Counted from the stretch's first letter, positions 22,654 to 34,107 are shown. The stretch is DNA of 64,000 bases from Pogostemon cablin (GCA_023678885.1 CM042998.1:437820-501819), one strand, 5' to 3'. A program made the numbers and translations. Notes: generated from the sequence alone by a model not told the origin.

Positions 22654-25194
22654 AAACTATTAAGCATTTTGAATATTCTTAGAAATAGTGGAAAGCTGAG
22701 GAATTCATGCTCTTTCTTTCTAGACAGCTTTAAGTAGGAACATTATGATGTGATTGTGTGTTTGGATCCAATTTATAGTTCAATGTTTCACTTTTAGACA
22801 TTTCTTGGTAACTTGTTCATAATTTTGTCTTCTCTTTATGATGAATATGGCTGATGCTAAAATGAAGCTCGCACTTTTGGTTACTAGTCCTCACTTTTTT
22901 AATCAAAGTAAGCAGGTTTTTCTCAGATAGAACTGGGGGATACGACCTGGATATCTATTTGGGGGCTATAACCAAACTTTGTCCTTGATATACTGATTTA
23001 AGCTGGGTTTGGTTACCATATGCACACCTTGTAATCGTGAAGGCTAAGAAGGTTAGCATATAGAGACTTCTGTCTATGAATACAAAAAATTTGAGTTGTG
23101 GAATATATTTTAGGCGGGTTGTAATCCTGATTAATAATTAAAACATGGAAGAAAATGTGAAATAGTATTTTAAATGTGCCACTGATCTGTTATATGGATC
23201 TGGTGAAGTTGTTATAGCAGGCTGGCTGTGTGCTGTTTTAGATATCGCGCAAATTCATATGACCTCAGTATATAACTATTCACTAGGTTTCAGTTCTGGT
23301 ATACTGAAGGGCCAAATATGCTGGACCTGATCTTTGGTGAAGTAATTCATGATTAATTAATTAATTCATACTATGTATTTTACCATTAAATTATAGTGAG
23401 CCTCTCTTATTGGTATACCCTACACACTTGGTATTACAGTTTACCTGTTCATCTGGGATCGTCTTGTAAACATGTATTCCTTCTAGTAATCAGTTCTCTC
23501 AGGAAGAGCTTGTACATGTGTGTATTTTGTTATTTCTAGTTGCATTGATGACTGCAGAATTCATGGTTTCTTTTTGTCTGGATTCTCCTTAAACTTTGTA
23601 TGCATACTCATATCAACTATGTATTTGTAGTTTTAGTGATCCTAGTTAGTGTGCCTTTGAGGCTTTGACATAGATTGTGAATCCAATCATGACAAAAAAA
23701 GATTGCAGTTGAATGTAACCCATACATGTGGTTCTTTTTGTGTGCTCAAGGTATGTAATCCACTCTATCTGGATTGCCAACAGGAAGAGGCTGAATTCAT
23801 AGCTTTCCCCAGTGCTTGATATGTCTTTATAATCTGCCAGCTGCTTATGGTAGGGATGCTGAATTAGACACGTTTAAATGAGTGCAGCTAAGTATCAGTA
23901 TGTTTATATCCTTGAAACTTGTTTTTGTTTCTAAATATAGAATAGCACTGGGACTGGATAGTTGTGTGTTGCATACTACATGGTATGTCATTATCAATTC
24001 AGTAAATGTGACAATTGAGTAGAACCATAGCCTTACTGTTCTACAGTTTCATTTTGTTTTGGGGGGTGGGGGAAGAGCTTCTGCTACGAAATGAAGACTA
24101 GGTTTTTAACCTATCAATCACTAGCATAACTCATTCAAGGAGGATTAGCTCATTTATTTTATGAGCTACTCTTCCTCAAATTTATTGATGTGGAACAACA
24201 CACGCTGACTATGGCTTGTTATTTGAAGGGCCCAGTCCAGGGACTAGTTGAGTTTGATCTCTAAATTGATTGCCACTAACCCTGAAAGTTGGTGTTTGTT
24301 GCAGGCTACACATGCTAGGGAGTGTCTCATTCAAGATTTTTATTACACAATGAGTTATTACAGGTAAATAAATTGATAGCATTGACTTACTTCAACTAGA
24401 TGAAGAAGAATCAAGATCCGGTTTTGGATCTATTAATTGCCATAACATGTGATCATAACTGTTGAGCCTTTGTAGGATGTGTAGACACGTCGGAAGGAAG
24501 AATATATGTATATGTCATAACACAGTAGAACATGAATTAGATAAAGTAGAAGCGAGTGAAGCCAACTTTCAGTGCAATATTTAAAGCTGTTACATACCAT
24601 TTATGGAATATAGATAACGAGGCGGTATGGGTGATATTATTAAAATTTTGCCATTAATTACTTCTAAAATGTTGGTCTCTCTCCATTGGTCCATATCGGT
24701 TGGTGCATGCTAGCTAGAAGCCTTTTAATTAAGTCCCTCCAACAGAAAGTGAAACTGAAATACAAATCCATTTAAAACTATCGTTTTAAAAAATAAATTA
24801 TAACTAGTAGACTGTTGAAAAAACACCTACTTTGGAGGCAAGATTAACTCAGTAGCATAATATCAATAGGAGAATTATATGTAGTATATTTATACATGGA
24901 GCTTGTCTCATGTGAAACGGTTTACGAAGACCTTCTTTTGAAAAGACAATTATATTGCTTGCATAGACCGTGAAATACAAGAACAAATACATAAAAAAGC
25001 ACAAGAGTAAAATAAACCATGAATCATAAAGATAAAGTACTAAATGAATCAAAGGGTAAGATACAATCGTAAAATTGACTAAATACTAATACACAAAGGT
25101 AGGCATTAACTCTAAGGGTTAAATAGACATAAATCACTAAGGTATACAATCAATAGGGTTAAATAGTCGAATCTTAAAAGGCAAAATAGGGAAG
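22654..25194. other. 3' flank of the INO80D-like gene, no firm gene
   Basis: This 2.5-kb stretch has moderate AT content and no long open frame. It may contain transcribed 3' sequence of the upstream gene. A short open block at 24305-24363 is framed by a TTGTTGCAG acceptor and a CAG|GTAAAT donor and could be an extra or non-coding exon. Nothing else was supported. Confidence 0.4.
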
Positions 25195-25197
25195 GAG

Positions 25198-25484
25198 GTG
25201 GCGGTCACAATTTGGTTATGTTTGATTTGGAGATTGTGGAAAGGGAGGAATGATTTGATATTTAATGGCGTGGAGTTTAGTGTTGAGAAGATTGTTGAAG
25301 ATATTAAGTTTAGACTTTGGAGTTGGTTTTATGTTAATAAGATTCAGTGCTCTAAGTTTTCATTTTGTAATTGGCTAGTTAACCCAAGGATGGTATTAGG
25401 GTATTAATTATTGTAAATTTGTACTCATTAGGGTATCTCTTGTACCCATAATGAATAATATTTTTACTTATCAAAAAAAAAAAA
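25198..25484 (+). mobile_element. 5'-truncated LINE 3' end
   Basis: An open stretch of 69 codons encodes a piece with WRLWKGRNDLIFNG, the typical C-terminal region of plant L1-like non-LTR retrotransposon polyproteins (zinc-binding reverse transcriptase tail). A stop is followed by a short 3' UTR with TGTACTC and TTGTACCC and then by a 12-base A run (25473-25484). This is what a heavily 5'-truncated L1 insertion leaves behind. I did not find a target duplication. Confidence 0.75.
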
Positions 25485-25762
25485 CTCTACCTTATGGCTT
25501 ATATGTGTGTGGACAGAAATAAAAGAAAAATTGTCACTTTGAATTGGCTGTAGTTAGACTGCACAATCTAACCAACCAACTTGTGTGCCATTTAATGAAT
25601 GTACAATTGCATATTATATCAATTTTATTATTTTATTGGAAATTCTTGTCATGTTCTTGGGAACACTAGTTTGGCCTTAAACATATCTAGGAGGAGTGAC
25701 ACATGCATAATTTATTTTATTAATAGTTTCTCTTCTTGTATGATTATAAAAGGAGTAGTATA

Positions 25763-25966
25763 GCCCAGGACATAGCTCAAGTGGTAAAGGGGAGGGTAGA
25801 AAGACCTTCCAACTGAGTTTGGTTGCTGCAGGGTGGGGGTTCGAATCCTGCTTTTGACATGAATTTGGCCCCTTGCTAGCACAAGTTTAACAGTGAGCCC
25901 TCCCACTTGAGGCACATCCTGCGATTTACCTCCTCCACCAATTCACAGAACAGGGGTGGGTACACC
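25763..25966 (+). mobile_element. tRNA-derived SINE
   Basis: This 204-bp element is bracketed by perfect 17-base duplications (25746-25762 and 25967-25983, ATAAAAGGAGTAGTATA). Near its head it has a pol III A box TAGCTCAAGTGGT (25773-25785) and a B box GGTTCGAATCC (25838-25848), spaced as in tRNA-related SINEs. The body does not fold as an intact tRNA. The 3' end is GTGGGTACACC with no A tail, unlike the commonest plant SINEs. The perfect duplications suggest a fairly recent insertion. Confidence 0.88.
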
Positions 25967-26170
25967 ATAAAAGGAGTAGTATATTAATTATTTGATGAGT
26001 TGGTGTGGACCCACCCAGTTGTGCATGAATGTACCTGTTGTGATGGGAACAACATAAAATTCAACGTTGTAACTTGTATAAGGTTGGCAATTACAAGTAA
26101 TGTATAAATAGAATACACAAGAGAAAATTATATATCAGAAAAGAAAGTAGAAAAGGTAGCAGTGTCTAAT

Positions 26171-26842
26171 ATGGGAAGTGTGTATGAGGCAGCAGCAAGG
26201 GCAAGGGTAAGGGCAAGCATCCAGGATCTGAAGGTGGCAATCCAAGATTCAACACTTATATATCCGACCCGAGAAGCTGAAAAGAAGTCGCTTTTTTTAT
26301 CCAACATAGATCAAGTGCTTAATTTCCATGTCCAGACACTCCATTTCTTCGGCGAAAACCCGGATTTCCCCCCAGAAATTGCCATCACCAGGCTAAAGAA
26401 TGCATTGCAGAAAGTTATGGTTGTGTATGAGTTCCTGGGCGGAAGGTTGAAGATGAACGACCAGACGGGGCGGTTGGAGGTCGACTGTAGTAAGGCTGCC
26501 GGAGCAGGATTTGTGGTGGCCACCACTCAGTATTCTCTCCAGGAGATTGCTGATTTGGTTTATCCTAATCCTGCATTCATGCAACTTATTCTTCTTGGCC
26601 TTTCTAAGTTTGATGATAATCCACTCTGTGTTCTTCAGGTACCACTCTCTCTTTCTCTATGCATCACCATTGCCATCTTTAACCACCTTTATTATTATAT
26701 AACTAATTAATACTCCAGAATATCATTAACATTATTTTATTTCATATTCTTATATACTAATGCAATTTGCTAATAATTAAATTGTTATACTCGAGTTGGG
26801 TTCGATTAGGTATACTACTATAATACTAACTCAATGATTCTA

Positions 26843-26891
<49 letters not shown>

Positions 26892-27949
26892 GGAAAAATT
26901 ATAGAATCATTGAGTTACTATTAAGGTAGTTACTCAAGAAGTATTACTTTTTAATCAATTTTATTTTCAAGTAAGAAAGTAAGTTGTTTTTTTTTAAATA
27001 TACTTAATCTAGTAAGAGGTGTTTGTTTTGAATTTTTTTAGTGTAAAAAGTTAAATAGAATAAATAAGGAAATAAGAAGAATATTTTTTTTTAATACTAG
27101 TCCATTAAATTGTAGATAGTGATTCATCATTGAGAGGGGAAATTAATAGGTGGAGCCTTATTAAAGTCAAAAGTAGTTGAGGGCTATCCAATGTATAGAA
27201 TCCTATCCCGTATCTCTCAATCATATATACGTATAGGTATATGTATTCGATTTCAAGATTAAATTATTAGGTAGATAGGTATACAACAAATCCAATTTTT
27301 GGGTGGGTTAATAATTGATGGAGTAGGGTGAGTTTAACTAGATCATTATATGATGAGGTGCAAATAAAATTAAGGGATGAATGGTATCTTAGTTATGGAA
27401 ATGAATGAAAAGTGAGATTTGGTGAAATTAGAAATGAGTCCATAGTAGAGCATTAATGAGTGAATTTGTAATTGTAGGTTGGCGGTTTGGCATTGGGAGT
27501 TTCCACAAACCATGCTTTATTCGATGGAATGAGCTTCTTGGACAACCTTGCTTCCCAAGCTTTCGAGCATCTCCCCATGCAACGATCGCCTCAAAACCCA
27601 GGAAGTCGCCCCTCCCGTCTTCCACTGCAAACAGGAGGATCTCGCCTTTGAAATCTTCAGCCTCAGCTCCGACGTCAGGATCACGGGGTTCAACGTCATC
27701 GCCGCCCACATCTGGCGCTGCAAGGCCCTGGCGGAGAACAACCGCGAGCGGGAGTCATACGCGGTGGACATCATCCTGCTCTTTCCAAATCCAAATGGAA
27801 ATGGTGTCAGTGTGCTCCTTGCATTGCCCTCCAAACAGATGGAAATATTCAAATTTCATTTCCATTCTCATCATTCATCCATTAATGCATGGTATACCAT
27901 TACCATCCTCTCTCCTTACTTCTTATCTACTACTATTTCTAAAGCTTAA
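26171..27949 (+). pseudogene. BAHD acyltransferase pseudogene (GLAUCE-like)
   Basis: Exon 1 (26171-26638, 156 codons) is intact and reads as the N-terminal half of a BAHD acyl-CoA-dependent acyltransferase, with LFLSNIDQ, LGGRLKMN and the AGAGF block. After an intron, exon 2 starts at 27478 and includes the catalytic HALFD (HxxxD) motif. The frame then breaks near 27570-27590: the frame with HALFDGM runs to a stop, while a different frame holds the downstream family blocks NPPVF-like APPVF, EDLAFEIFSL and FNVIAAHIWRCKAL. Several family segments are missing (the part before GGLALG, the AARSPP region, the loop before RITGF), and the sequence dissolves after AVDI before any DFGWG motif. I conclude it is a pseudogene. 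A start upstream at a GTG codon is not needed; the ATG at 26171 fits. Confidence 0.85.
26827..26917. repeat. inverted repeat flanking a (TA)n microsatellite
   Basis: The 21 bases at 26827-26847 (TAACTCAATGATTCTATAATT) recur as a perfect reverse complement at 26897-26917, separated by a long TA run (about 26848-26887). With one mismatch the match extends several bases further outward. The whole can form a single hairpin and lies in the intron of the BAHD pseudogene. It may be a small foldback MITE whose centre has expanded. Confidence 0.85.
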
Positions 27950-28374
27950 TTCCCTTTTTCTTTCACTCTTATTTCCTCTCCTCAAAGATATATATATGCA
28001 TATGTGTGCTGTATGTTCATAAATTATCACTAAATTACATTACCTCTACTCTTCATTCTACTTGTATTTTTTGCATCTACTTAACTTTTTTTTGGGAAAT
28101 CTTTGTATTATCATAATTCACTCAACCAAAACTACACTTTCTCTGTGAATTTTCAAATTTATTTATTACAATAAATATCAACCTATCCCTATTAAATAAA
28201 TTGATTAAAAAGAAAAAAACAGAATTTTTTTTTGTTAATAACTAATACTGCGTGTTAGAAAATTGAATAAGAGCTAGTGAATGAATGGGCTACCTTCCAT
28301 CATGCTAGCCCAATAGGTAGATATATATGCAACAAATCATTTACACTAGTTGCTCTCATTAATGGATATGCTAC
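27950..28374. other. AT-rich intergenic sequence
   Basis: Nothing coding is seen downstream of the BAHD remnant. The stretch is A/T-rich with short homopolymer runs. Confidence 0.5.
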
Positions 28375-28560
28375 CTAGAGCTGTCAAGATGGGTTTAGTT
28401 CATTGGGTCAACCCGTCCCAACCCACCTTAACTTATCAATTTCTCAACTTAAAACTAACCCATTTCATAAAAGTCCGTCCCACTTCAAACCCACTAAAAT
28501 GTGGGCTAACCCGCACCGCTCCACCAACCCAATATCAATCCACTTTTATAAATTAAAATT
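28375..28560. mobile_element. left end of a hAT-like element (fragment)
   Basis: TAGAGCTGTCAAGATGGGTT at about 28375 matches the common hAT-type terminus TAGAGCTGTCAA. It is followed by the usual subterminal GGGTCAACCCGTCCCAACCC and GGGCTAACCCGCA repeats. No matching right end is present nearby, so it is either truncated or its right part has been overwritten by the repeat field that follows. Confidence 0.5.
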
Positions 28561-30001
28561 TTAAAAAGTAGCATACAACTTTTAAATTTTAATATTTAAA
28601 TAATAAAAATATTATAACTCAACCCTACCCCCTACCCACACCACCCCCCGCCACCCCCAAATTTTTTTTTTAATTTTTTTAGATTTTAATATTTAAATAA
28701 TAAAAATATTATCACCCAACCCTACCCCCTATCCACCCCACCCGACAAATTTTTTTTTATTTTAGATTTTAGGAATAATTACTCTAAGATACATATTAAC
28801 GATGATTATTACTCTAAGATACATTTGTCCAATTATATTACTTTTGAATACAAAAAATTAAAATAATATACCTAATATAACCCTACTTTTAATTAAATAT
28901 TTTTATATATATGAAAATAGATATATTATCTAATTATCTATTATATCCCCTCCCAACTAATTTTCTTATTTTTGGGTCAAATTGTACGCTGTGAATATTT
29001 ATTCTGTTTTCTTAATCTATCGCAGCGTTGTTACAGAATACGAATAAATTCATCATTTATGTTTTCTTAATCTATTACAGCGTCGTTGCACACCACGAAT
29101 AAACTCACCATGTCATTGTCGATAGCTCACCGATTGGTAAGTTGTGTCAAAATTTTTGGGATTCCAAAGACACACCCTCTTTGATTTTTTTAGTAAATAA
29201 GTTGTTGAAAATCTATTTAGAACTCCAATAAATTGAAGATAGATTGGAAATCAAAGATTCCAACGACGCTTAATAAGAATACAATACGTAAAATTAATCT
29301 CTCATATTTAAAAAAATAGATTGTGCAGTAATATAATATAATGTGCATATTATTTAACATATTGTGCAATAATATAATAAATTGTGCAACAATTTAATTT
29401 ATTTATTATATAACAAACCAATCTATGCAAAAAAAAAAAAACTAATTTTTATCAAATAAATATATAGATATAATTTATTTCCAGTAAATAAATATATTTT
29501 TAATAACATTAATGTTGTGCAGTCTTATATACAAATTGTGCAGACATAAAGTCAGTTGTGCAACCTTAATCACTAATTGTACAAACATGAAGCTTATTCA
29601 AAAATTCAATGCAAATTATGTACAACTAATTATGACTGATTTTGAAAATTTAAATTAAATATATCATTTTAATCACAAAATGGTTATAATGCGGAATGAT
29701 GATACAATCTGTTGCAACTTTCATAGTAGACATGTAGAGAATAAATAGGAAGGGTAAAATCGTGTTTGTGCAATATAATTTTATACATGTTGGTATTAAT
29801 TTTAAGTCCACGTATCTAATAGTAATATCCTAATATCTAATGCACCTAACAATAAGTCTCCCTAGATTTAATATTTAAATAATAAAATATTATTGTCCAA
29901 CCCTACCCCCTACCCCTAGCACCCCATTCTCCACCCACCAACCCACCCACCCCCAATTTTTTTTTTAATTTTAGATTTTAATATTTAAATAATAAAAAAT
30001 T

Positions 30002-30025
30002 GGGGGTGGGTGGGTGGGTAGGGGG
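30002..30025 (+). repeat. G-quadruplex motif 1
   Basis: Five G tracts of 3-5 bases are separated by loops of one or two bases (G5-T-G3-T-G3-T-G3-TA-G5). This satisfies the classic G3+N1-7 pattern with very short loops, usually the most stable class. It lies at the start of the inverted half of the repeat field; the preceding C-rich arm at about 29925-29955 could instead pair with it as a hairpin. Confidence 0.75.
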
Positions 30026-30244
30026 TAGGATTGGGTGATAATATTTTTATTATTTAAATATTAAAATCTAAAATATATTAAAAATAAAATTTTTTTGGGG
30101 TGGGTAGGGGTAGGGTTGGGTGATAATATTATTTAAATATTAAAATTTAAAATTTTTTGGGGTTGTGCGGGTGGGTAGGGATAGAGTTGGGTGATAATAT
30201 TTTTTTTATTTAAATATTAAAATCTAAAAAATTAAAAAAAAATT

Positions 30245-30272
30245 GGGTGGGGTGGGGTGGGGTGGGTAGGGG
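30245..30272 (+). repeat. G-quadruplex motif 2
   Basis: G3-T-G4-T-G4-T-G4-T-G3-TA-G4 on the plus strand, six G tracts with mostly single-base loops. A third, shorter motif of the same kind is at 30097-30115 (G4-T-G3-TA-G4-TA-G3). All belong to units of the same repeat field. Confidence 0.75.
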
Positions 30273-30305
30273 ATATAGTTGGCTGATAATATTTTTATTA
30301 TTTAA

Positions 30306-31030
30306 ATATGAGTGAGACTCTTGTGTGTCCGGACACACGGATCTAATTATGTGCGTCTGGATCGACCAATAAGAAAACGGGTCATATATTAATTAAAAAG
30401 GAAATTTCAAAACACATTCTTTACCTTCTAGTGTGTGATTTCAGCGCTGGCACGGGAGAGACGATAATCTGGACGATTCTTCATCACGCAATTTTAGCGC
30501 TAAAAAGTGGCTAGTAAAAATTGGTTTTAAGAGATGTGACTATTTAAAATGGTACTTTGTTAATAGTGACTACTAAAAAATCGAACCTTAATTTAATAAT
30601 AATGTGTTTCCAGTTGGCAAATCTAGAAAGGGACAATTGGAGGTTAATGGAAATCTAGCTGCAAAATGATTGACTTGTGAATTTCCTTGGAAGAAATTAA
30701 TAATATTAAGGAACATACTATTTAAATATGTATAATCGAGTTATGAACAGTTCTGACTTGTACTCACAAATGACACAGGAATGAGCAGGTTACAGGTAAA
30801 ATGGGACCCACATGTTTAAGTGTAATGATTACTATTCATCTACTCATCTTTCATTCTCTGCACTGCCTCCTCCCAACTTCTCTTACATCTTCCACCTTTT
30901 CAATCTCATTCTTTGCACTGCATATCCACTCCTCATTACCTTTTCATTCTTTACCATATTTCTTCCAATTTCTACTTTTAATTACAGTTAATGATCTTTC
31001 ATTCTAATAAAAAATAATTATTTAAAAACT
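30306..31030. other. intergenic sequence with a palindromic repeat end
   Basis: At 30309 the string GAGTGAGACTCTTGTG leads into the 14-base palindrome TGTGTCCGGACACA (about 30323-30336). This mirrors the end of the insertion at 18186-18470. The following sequence to about 30540 may be the body of a related element, but no second end was found. The rest to 31030 is pyrimidine-rich and non-coding. Confidence 0.35.
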
Positions 31031-31157
31031 AACATATGTTTTATATTAAAATATATTTTTAAATACTATAATATAATTTAACATATAATCGTTAATAGAT
31101 TATATATAACATATGTTTTATATTAAAATATATTTTTAAGTACTATAATATAATTTA
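31031..31157. repeat. 50-bp direct duplication
   Basis: The block 31031-31080 (AACATATGTTTTATATTAAA...) recurs at 31108-31157 with one visible change and 27 bp between the copies. AT-rich, non-coding. Confidence 0.8.
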
Positions 31158-31789
31158 AAAATATTTTATGTAGGAATTATAATTAAAATATAATTTAGAA
31201 ATATTTTATGTAGTTTTATTAAGACACAAACTAAATAAAACTTTATGAAGTATATTTGATGAAATATTGGACGATATACTCAAATTTACTTTTTAAATAT
31301 AAAATATTATTCTTTACGATGATGAATAAATACTCTTTTAGATAATAAATTATTGATTCATCTTAAAATAAATATGAAAATTTACAGTATTATACTCCAT
31401 ATATTTTCTAATTTTATAGCAACCAAAAAATGACTTTAAAATTATTTAATTGAGTTAATGAATAACCCGTCACACATAAGGGGATCTGTGAGTCGTTTAA
31501 CCCAAATCTTTGCTTTATTTATTATGCTAAAACTTGCATGTCCCGCGGGAATCATCACCATGCCCCCAAATTCCATATTTTTTAAATTTGTACCATTTAC
31601 TTGTAAATATTATACCCTATAACATAAGAACTTATGCCTTTGATTTTTTGAGAAAAAATATTAATCAAACATTAAAACTAAATATATATTTCAATTGACA
31701 TTTTTAATAAAAAAAATTATACTCTTACTAATTAAAATATATATCCTTAAGAATAAAATAATGTTTACACACTTATACATCTTTTAACT

Positions 31790-31879
31790 CGAGGACACTG
31801 AAGGCCAATTATATTAATTATTCATCTCAATAATCGAGGACACTGAAGACCAACTATATTTATTATTCATCTCAATAAA
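31790..31879. repeat. 45-bp tandem duplication
   Basis: Two head-to-tail copies of CGAGGACACTGAAG...TTATTCATCTCAATAA (31790-31834 and 31835-31879) differ at a few positions. No gene is nearby. Confidence 0.85.
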
Positions 31880-33425
31880 AACAAGAGACAATATATTTAA
31901 ATAAAACAGGGTAATAATTAAAAGGAGCCGAAGTTCATTACCTTAAAAATAATATTTCATGAACTAAAAGCAAAATTTATATATAGAATATTGGATGCAA
32001 GGAATAATATGTCAATTAATTATAGTATAAACTTTTTAAAAATTAAAATACCATCACGCTATGTTTTTATAGATATATAAAATACTCCTATAGTCCTATT
32101 TTAAGATAATGTATTTAAATTAGATATAAAATAATTTTATATAATCTTTTATAATATTATTATTCAGATAATTTTATAGGCATTAATGAATAAGAATTTA
32201 TATATTTTTTAGCGAATTTTGAGCAAATTTTTTATTAATTTAAAAGTTGAATATGAAAAAATAGTATATTTATTAAAAAAACATATATATACATTATTAA
32301 ATAAAACTAATACTGATATGAGTGTAAGTTTACATCAAGATTCTCATGATATTAACTCTACAGAGTGAGTAATACGTTAATCGCAAAAGTATTCGTTTAC
32401 TTTTTACACATAAATTAAGGAATATTATTATTTTATATAAAGTAAGTAGTTATATTAGTGGTGAATAGTGGACATGTGTGTACTTTTTTAATAAAAAAGG
32501 GAAAATAGATAATTAAAATTGGACGGATCAAAATAGCAAAATGAATATCTTTGTGATGGAAGGAGGTAGTATTAACCATCACTTTATCAATGAAAAATTA
32601 TTAACGAAATTTATTATTCATCCATTAATAAACTAATTTAATAATGTAATTAAGTTTATTACCAACTAAAATATTTTGTTAATAAACATTTGATTTTTAT
32701 TGTAATTCGATGGTATATTTTAAATAATAAATTTAATTAAAATATTTTATAACTTTTTATTGTGTGAAATATTATACTCGTCATTTATTTATACATAGTG
32801 CATAGTAATAGTAATATAAGAAGGGGTGATATCTAAATTATTAAATGCATAAATTCATAATATTAGATTTTTGTCAAGTATAAAATCAATTATAATATAT
32901 TCATATGTAAGATGATGAATTGATTTATAAATTCTAATTAATAAATTATTAATCTGGAATATAATAATATAATAATTAAAACTTATATTTTTAATTAGTT
33001 TAAATAATACTTCCATTTTAAGATAGATGAGAAAATATAACTAAATAAACCATAAATAAATAATAAATAATGAAAGATATCGTTAAAGGAAAATCGTATA
33101 AATAAGAGAATTGAACAATAGTGTGTACAAAGGAGAAAATAGAGAGTTATAATGGAAGATAGATGAGAGAGAATGTTTAGTTCAGTGTTAAAGGTTAATG
33201 TTAATGATGGAGGGATGAGAGAGAATGATTTAAATATAATTAAATGAAAAGTTATGTAATTTTTATTATTTTATTATAGTATATACTTATTTAATAGGTA
33301 ACAAGTAAATAAATAGAGTATATATAGATGATTTAAAATCAAATATGCTTATCTAATGACTGAAAATGATCTGAGTCATGTATGAACCTGAGTCAGTTAA
33401 GTAAGACCCTCGAGTTATATATATT
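31880..33425. other. AT-rich intergenic sequence
   Basis: This is a very AT-rich, non-coding stretch with no open frame of note and no clear element boundaries. Confidence 0.5.
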
Positions 33426-33629
33426 GAGCGGCTCGGATTCTCAGTGTCATTTGATACACCATCTCTTGTGACATACCGTTAGATTGACGACACGTAGGAG
33501 AGATAAACTATACCTTAATCCTTAAACCCTAGGAGTAATGGTTGGATTTGTTTTCCCATTTTATGTGTCAATCACATAACGTGTGTCATAGAAAATGATG
33601 CACCAAAATGGCGTAGAGAATCCGAACCG
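33426..33629. mobile_element. MITE with TCGGATTCTC termini
   Basis: The left end GAGCGGCTCGGATTCTC and the right end GAGAATCCGAACCG are inverted repeats. The subterminal ACACC and GGTGCATC blocks also pair. TATATT occurs directly outside both ends (33420-33425 and 33630-33635) and could be the target duplication. The 204-bp interior has no open frame. I cannot assign a superfamily. Confidence 0.6.
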
Positions 33630-34107
33630 TATATTAAGGAACACAAATTTGTTCGAAAGAAGAGTACAATCATGAAAATCAAGATTCTTTTACCCCTTTT
33701 TATGCACACACCAAAGAGAGATACTAAGGAAAGAAAAAGAAAATAATTTTGATTCGTCTAAAAATATCACAATCAATTCTTATAAGGAATAATATTACAA
33801 GTTTGTGAACATGATCACCTTTTTATTAAAGAGATATAAATCTTATCATCTGTTGATATGGAGTATTTGGCAACGAATGAGAATACTGCAGAGGATCCGG
33901 TCCTTTTGGCAACCAAATGCACAAATAAGGATATGTTTATTTTAGATTTAAGTAAGATTTAATAAATTATTAATGAATAATAATTCATATTTGTTTTGAC
34001 TTTTGTTAGGATAAATTTAAATTTTATGTCAAATCAGTGTGCATGTGTGAATGTGGTTTGGACTTATAGAGCTTGTATGTCATGTATATAGTTACAGTGC
34101 TTGTATG

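Larger units (their letters stand above)
28560..30305. repeat. direct and inverted C/G-rich repeat field
   Basis: A unit made of TTTTAATATTTAAATAATAAAAA followed by CAACCCTACCCCCTACCCACC recurs at about 28575-28660, 28680-28745 and 29870-29955, and then in reverse orientation four times between about 29970 and 30300. Copies 2 and 3 are separated by about 1.1 kb (28770-29863) that looks like an insertion into a unit, since AGATTTTA-type sequence lies on both sides. The G-rich strand of the inverted units contains several runs able to form G-quadruplexes. Confidence 0.7.

Noticed and set aside
25763..25850. Possible tRNA gene (A and B boxes present)
   Set aside because: The sequence between and around the boxes does not form a cloverleaf, and the 204-bp unit is flanked by long target duplications, so it is a SINE.
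28560..30305. CRISPR-like array of repeats
   Set aside because: The units are adjacent, inverted in part and of uneven length, with no unique spacers, and the host is a plant; they are transposon-derived repeats.
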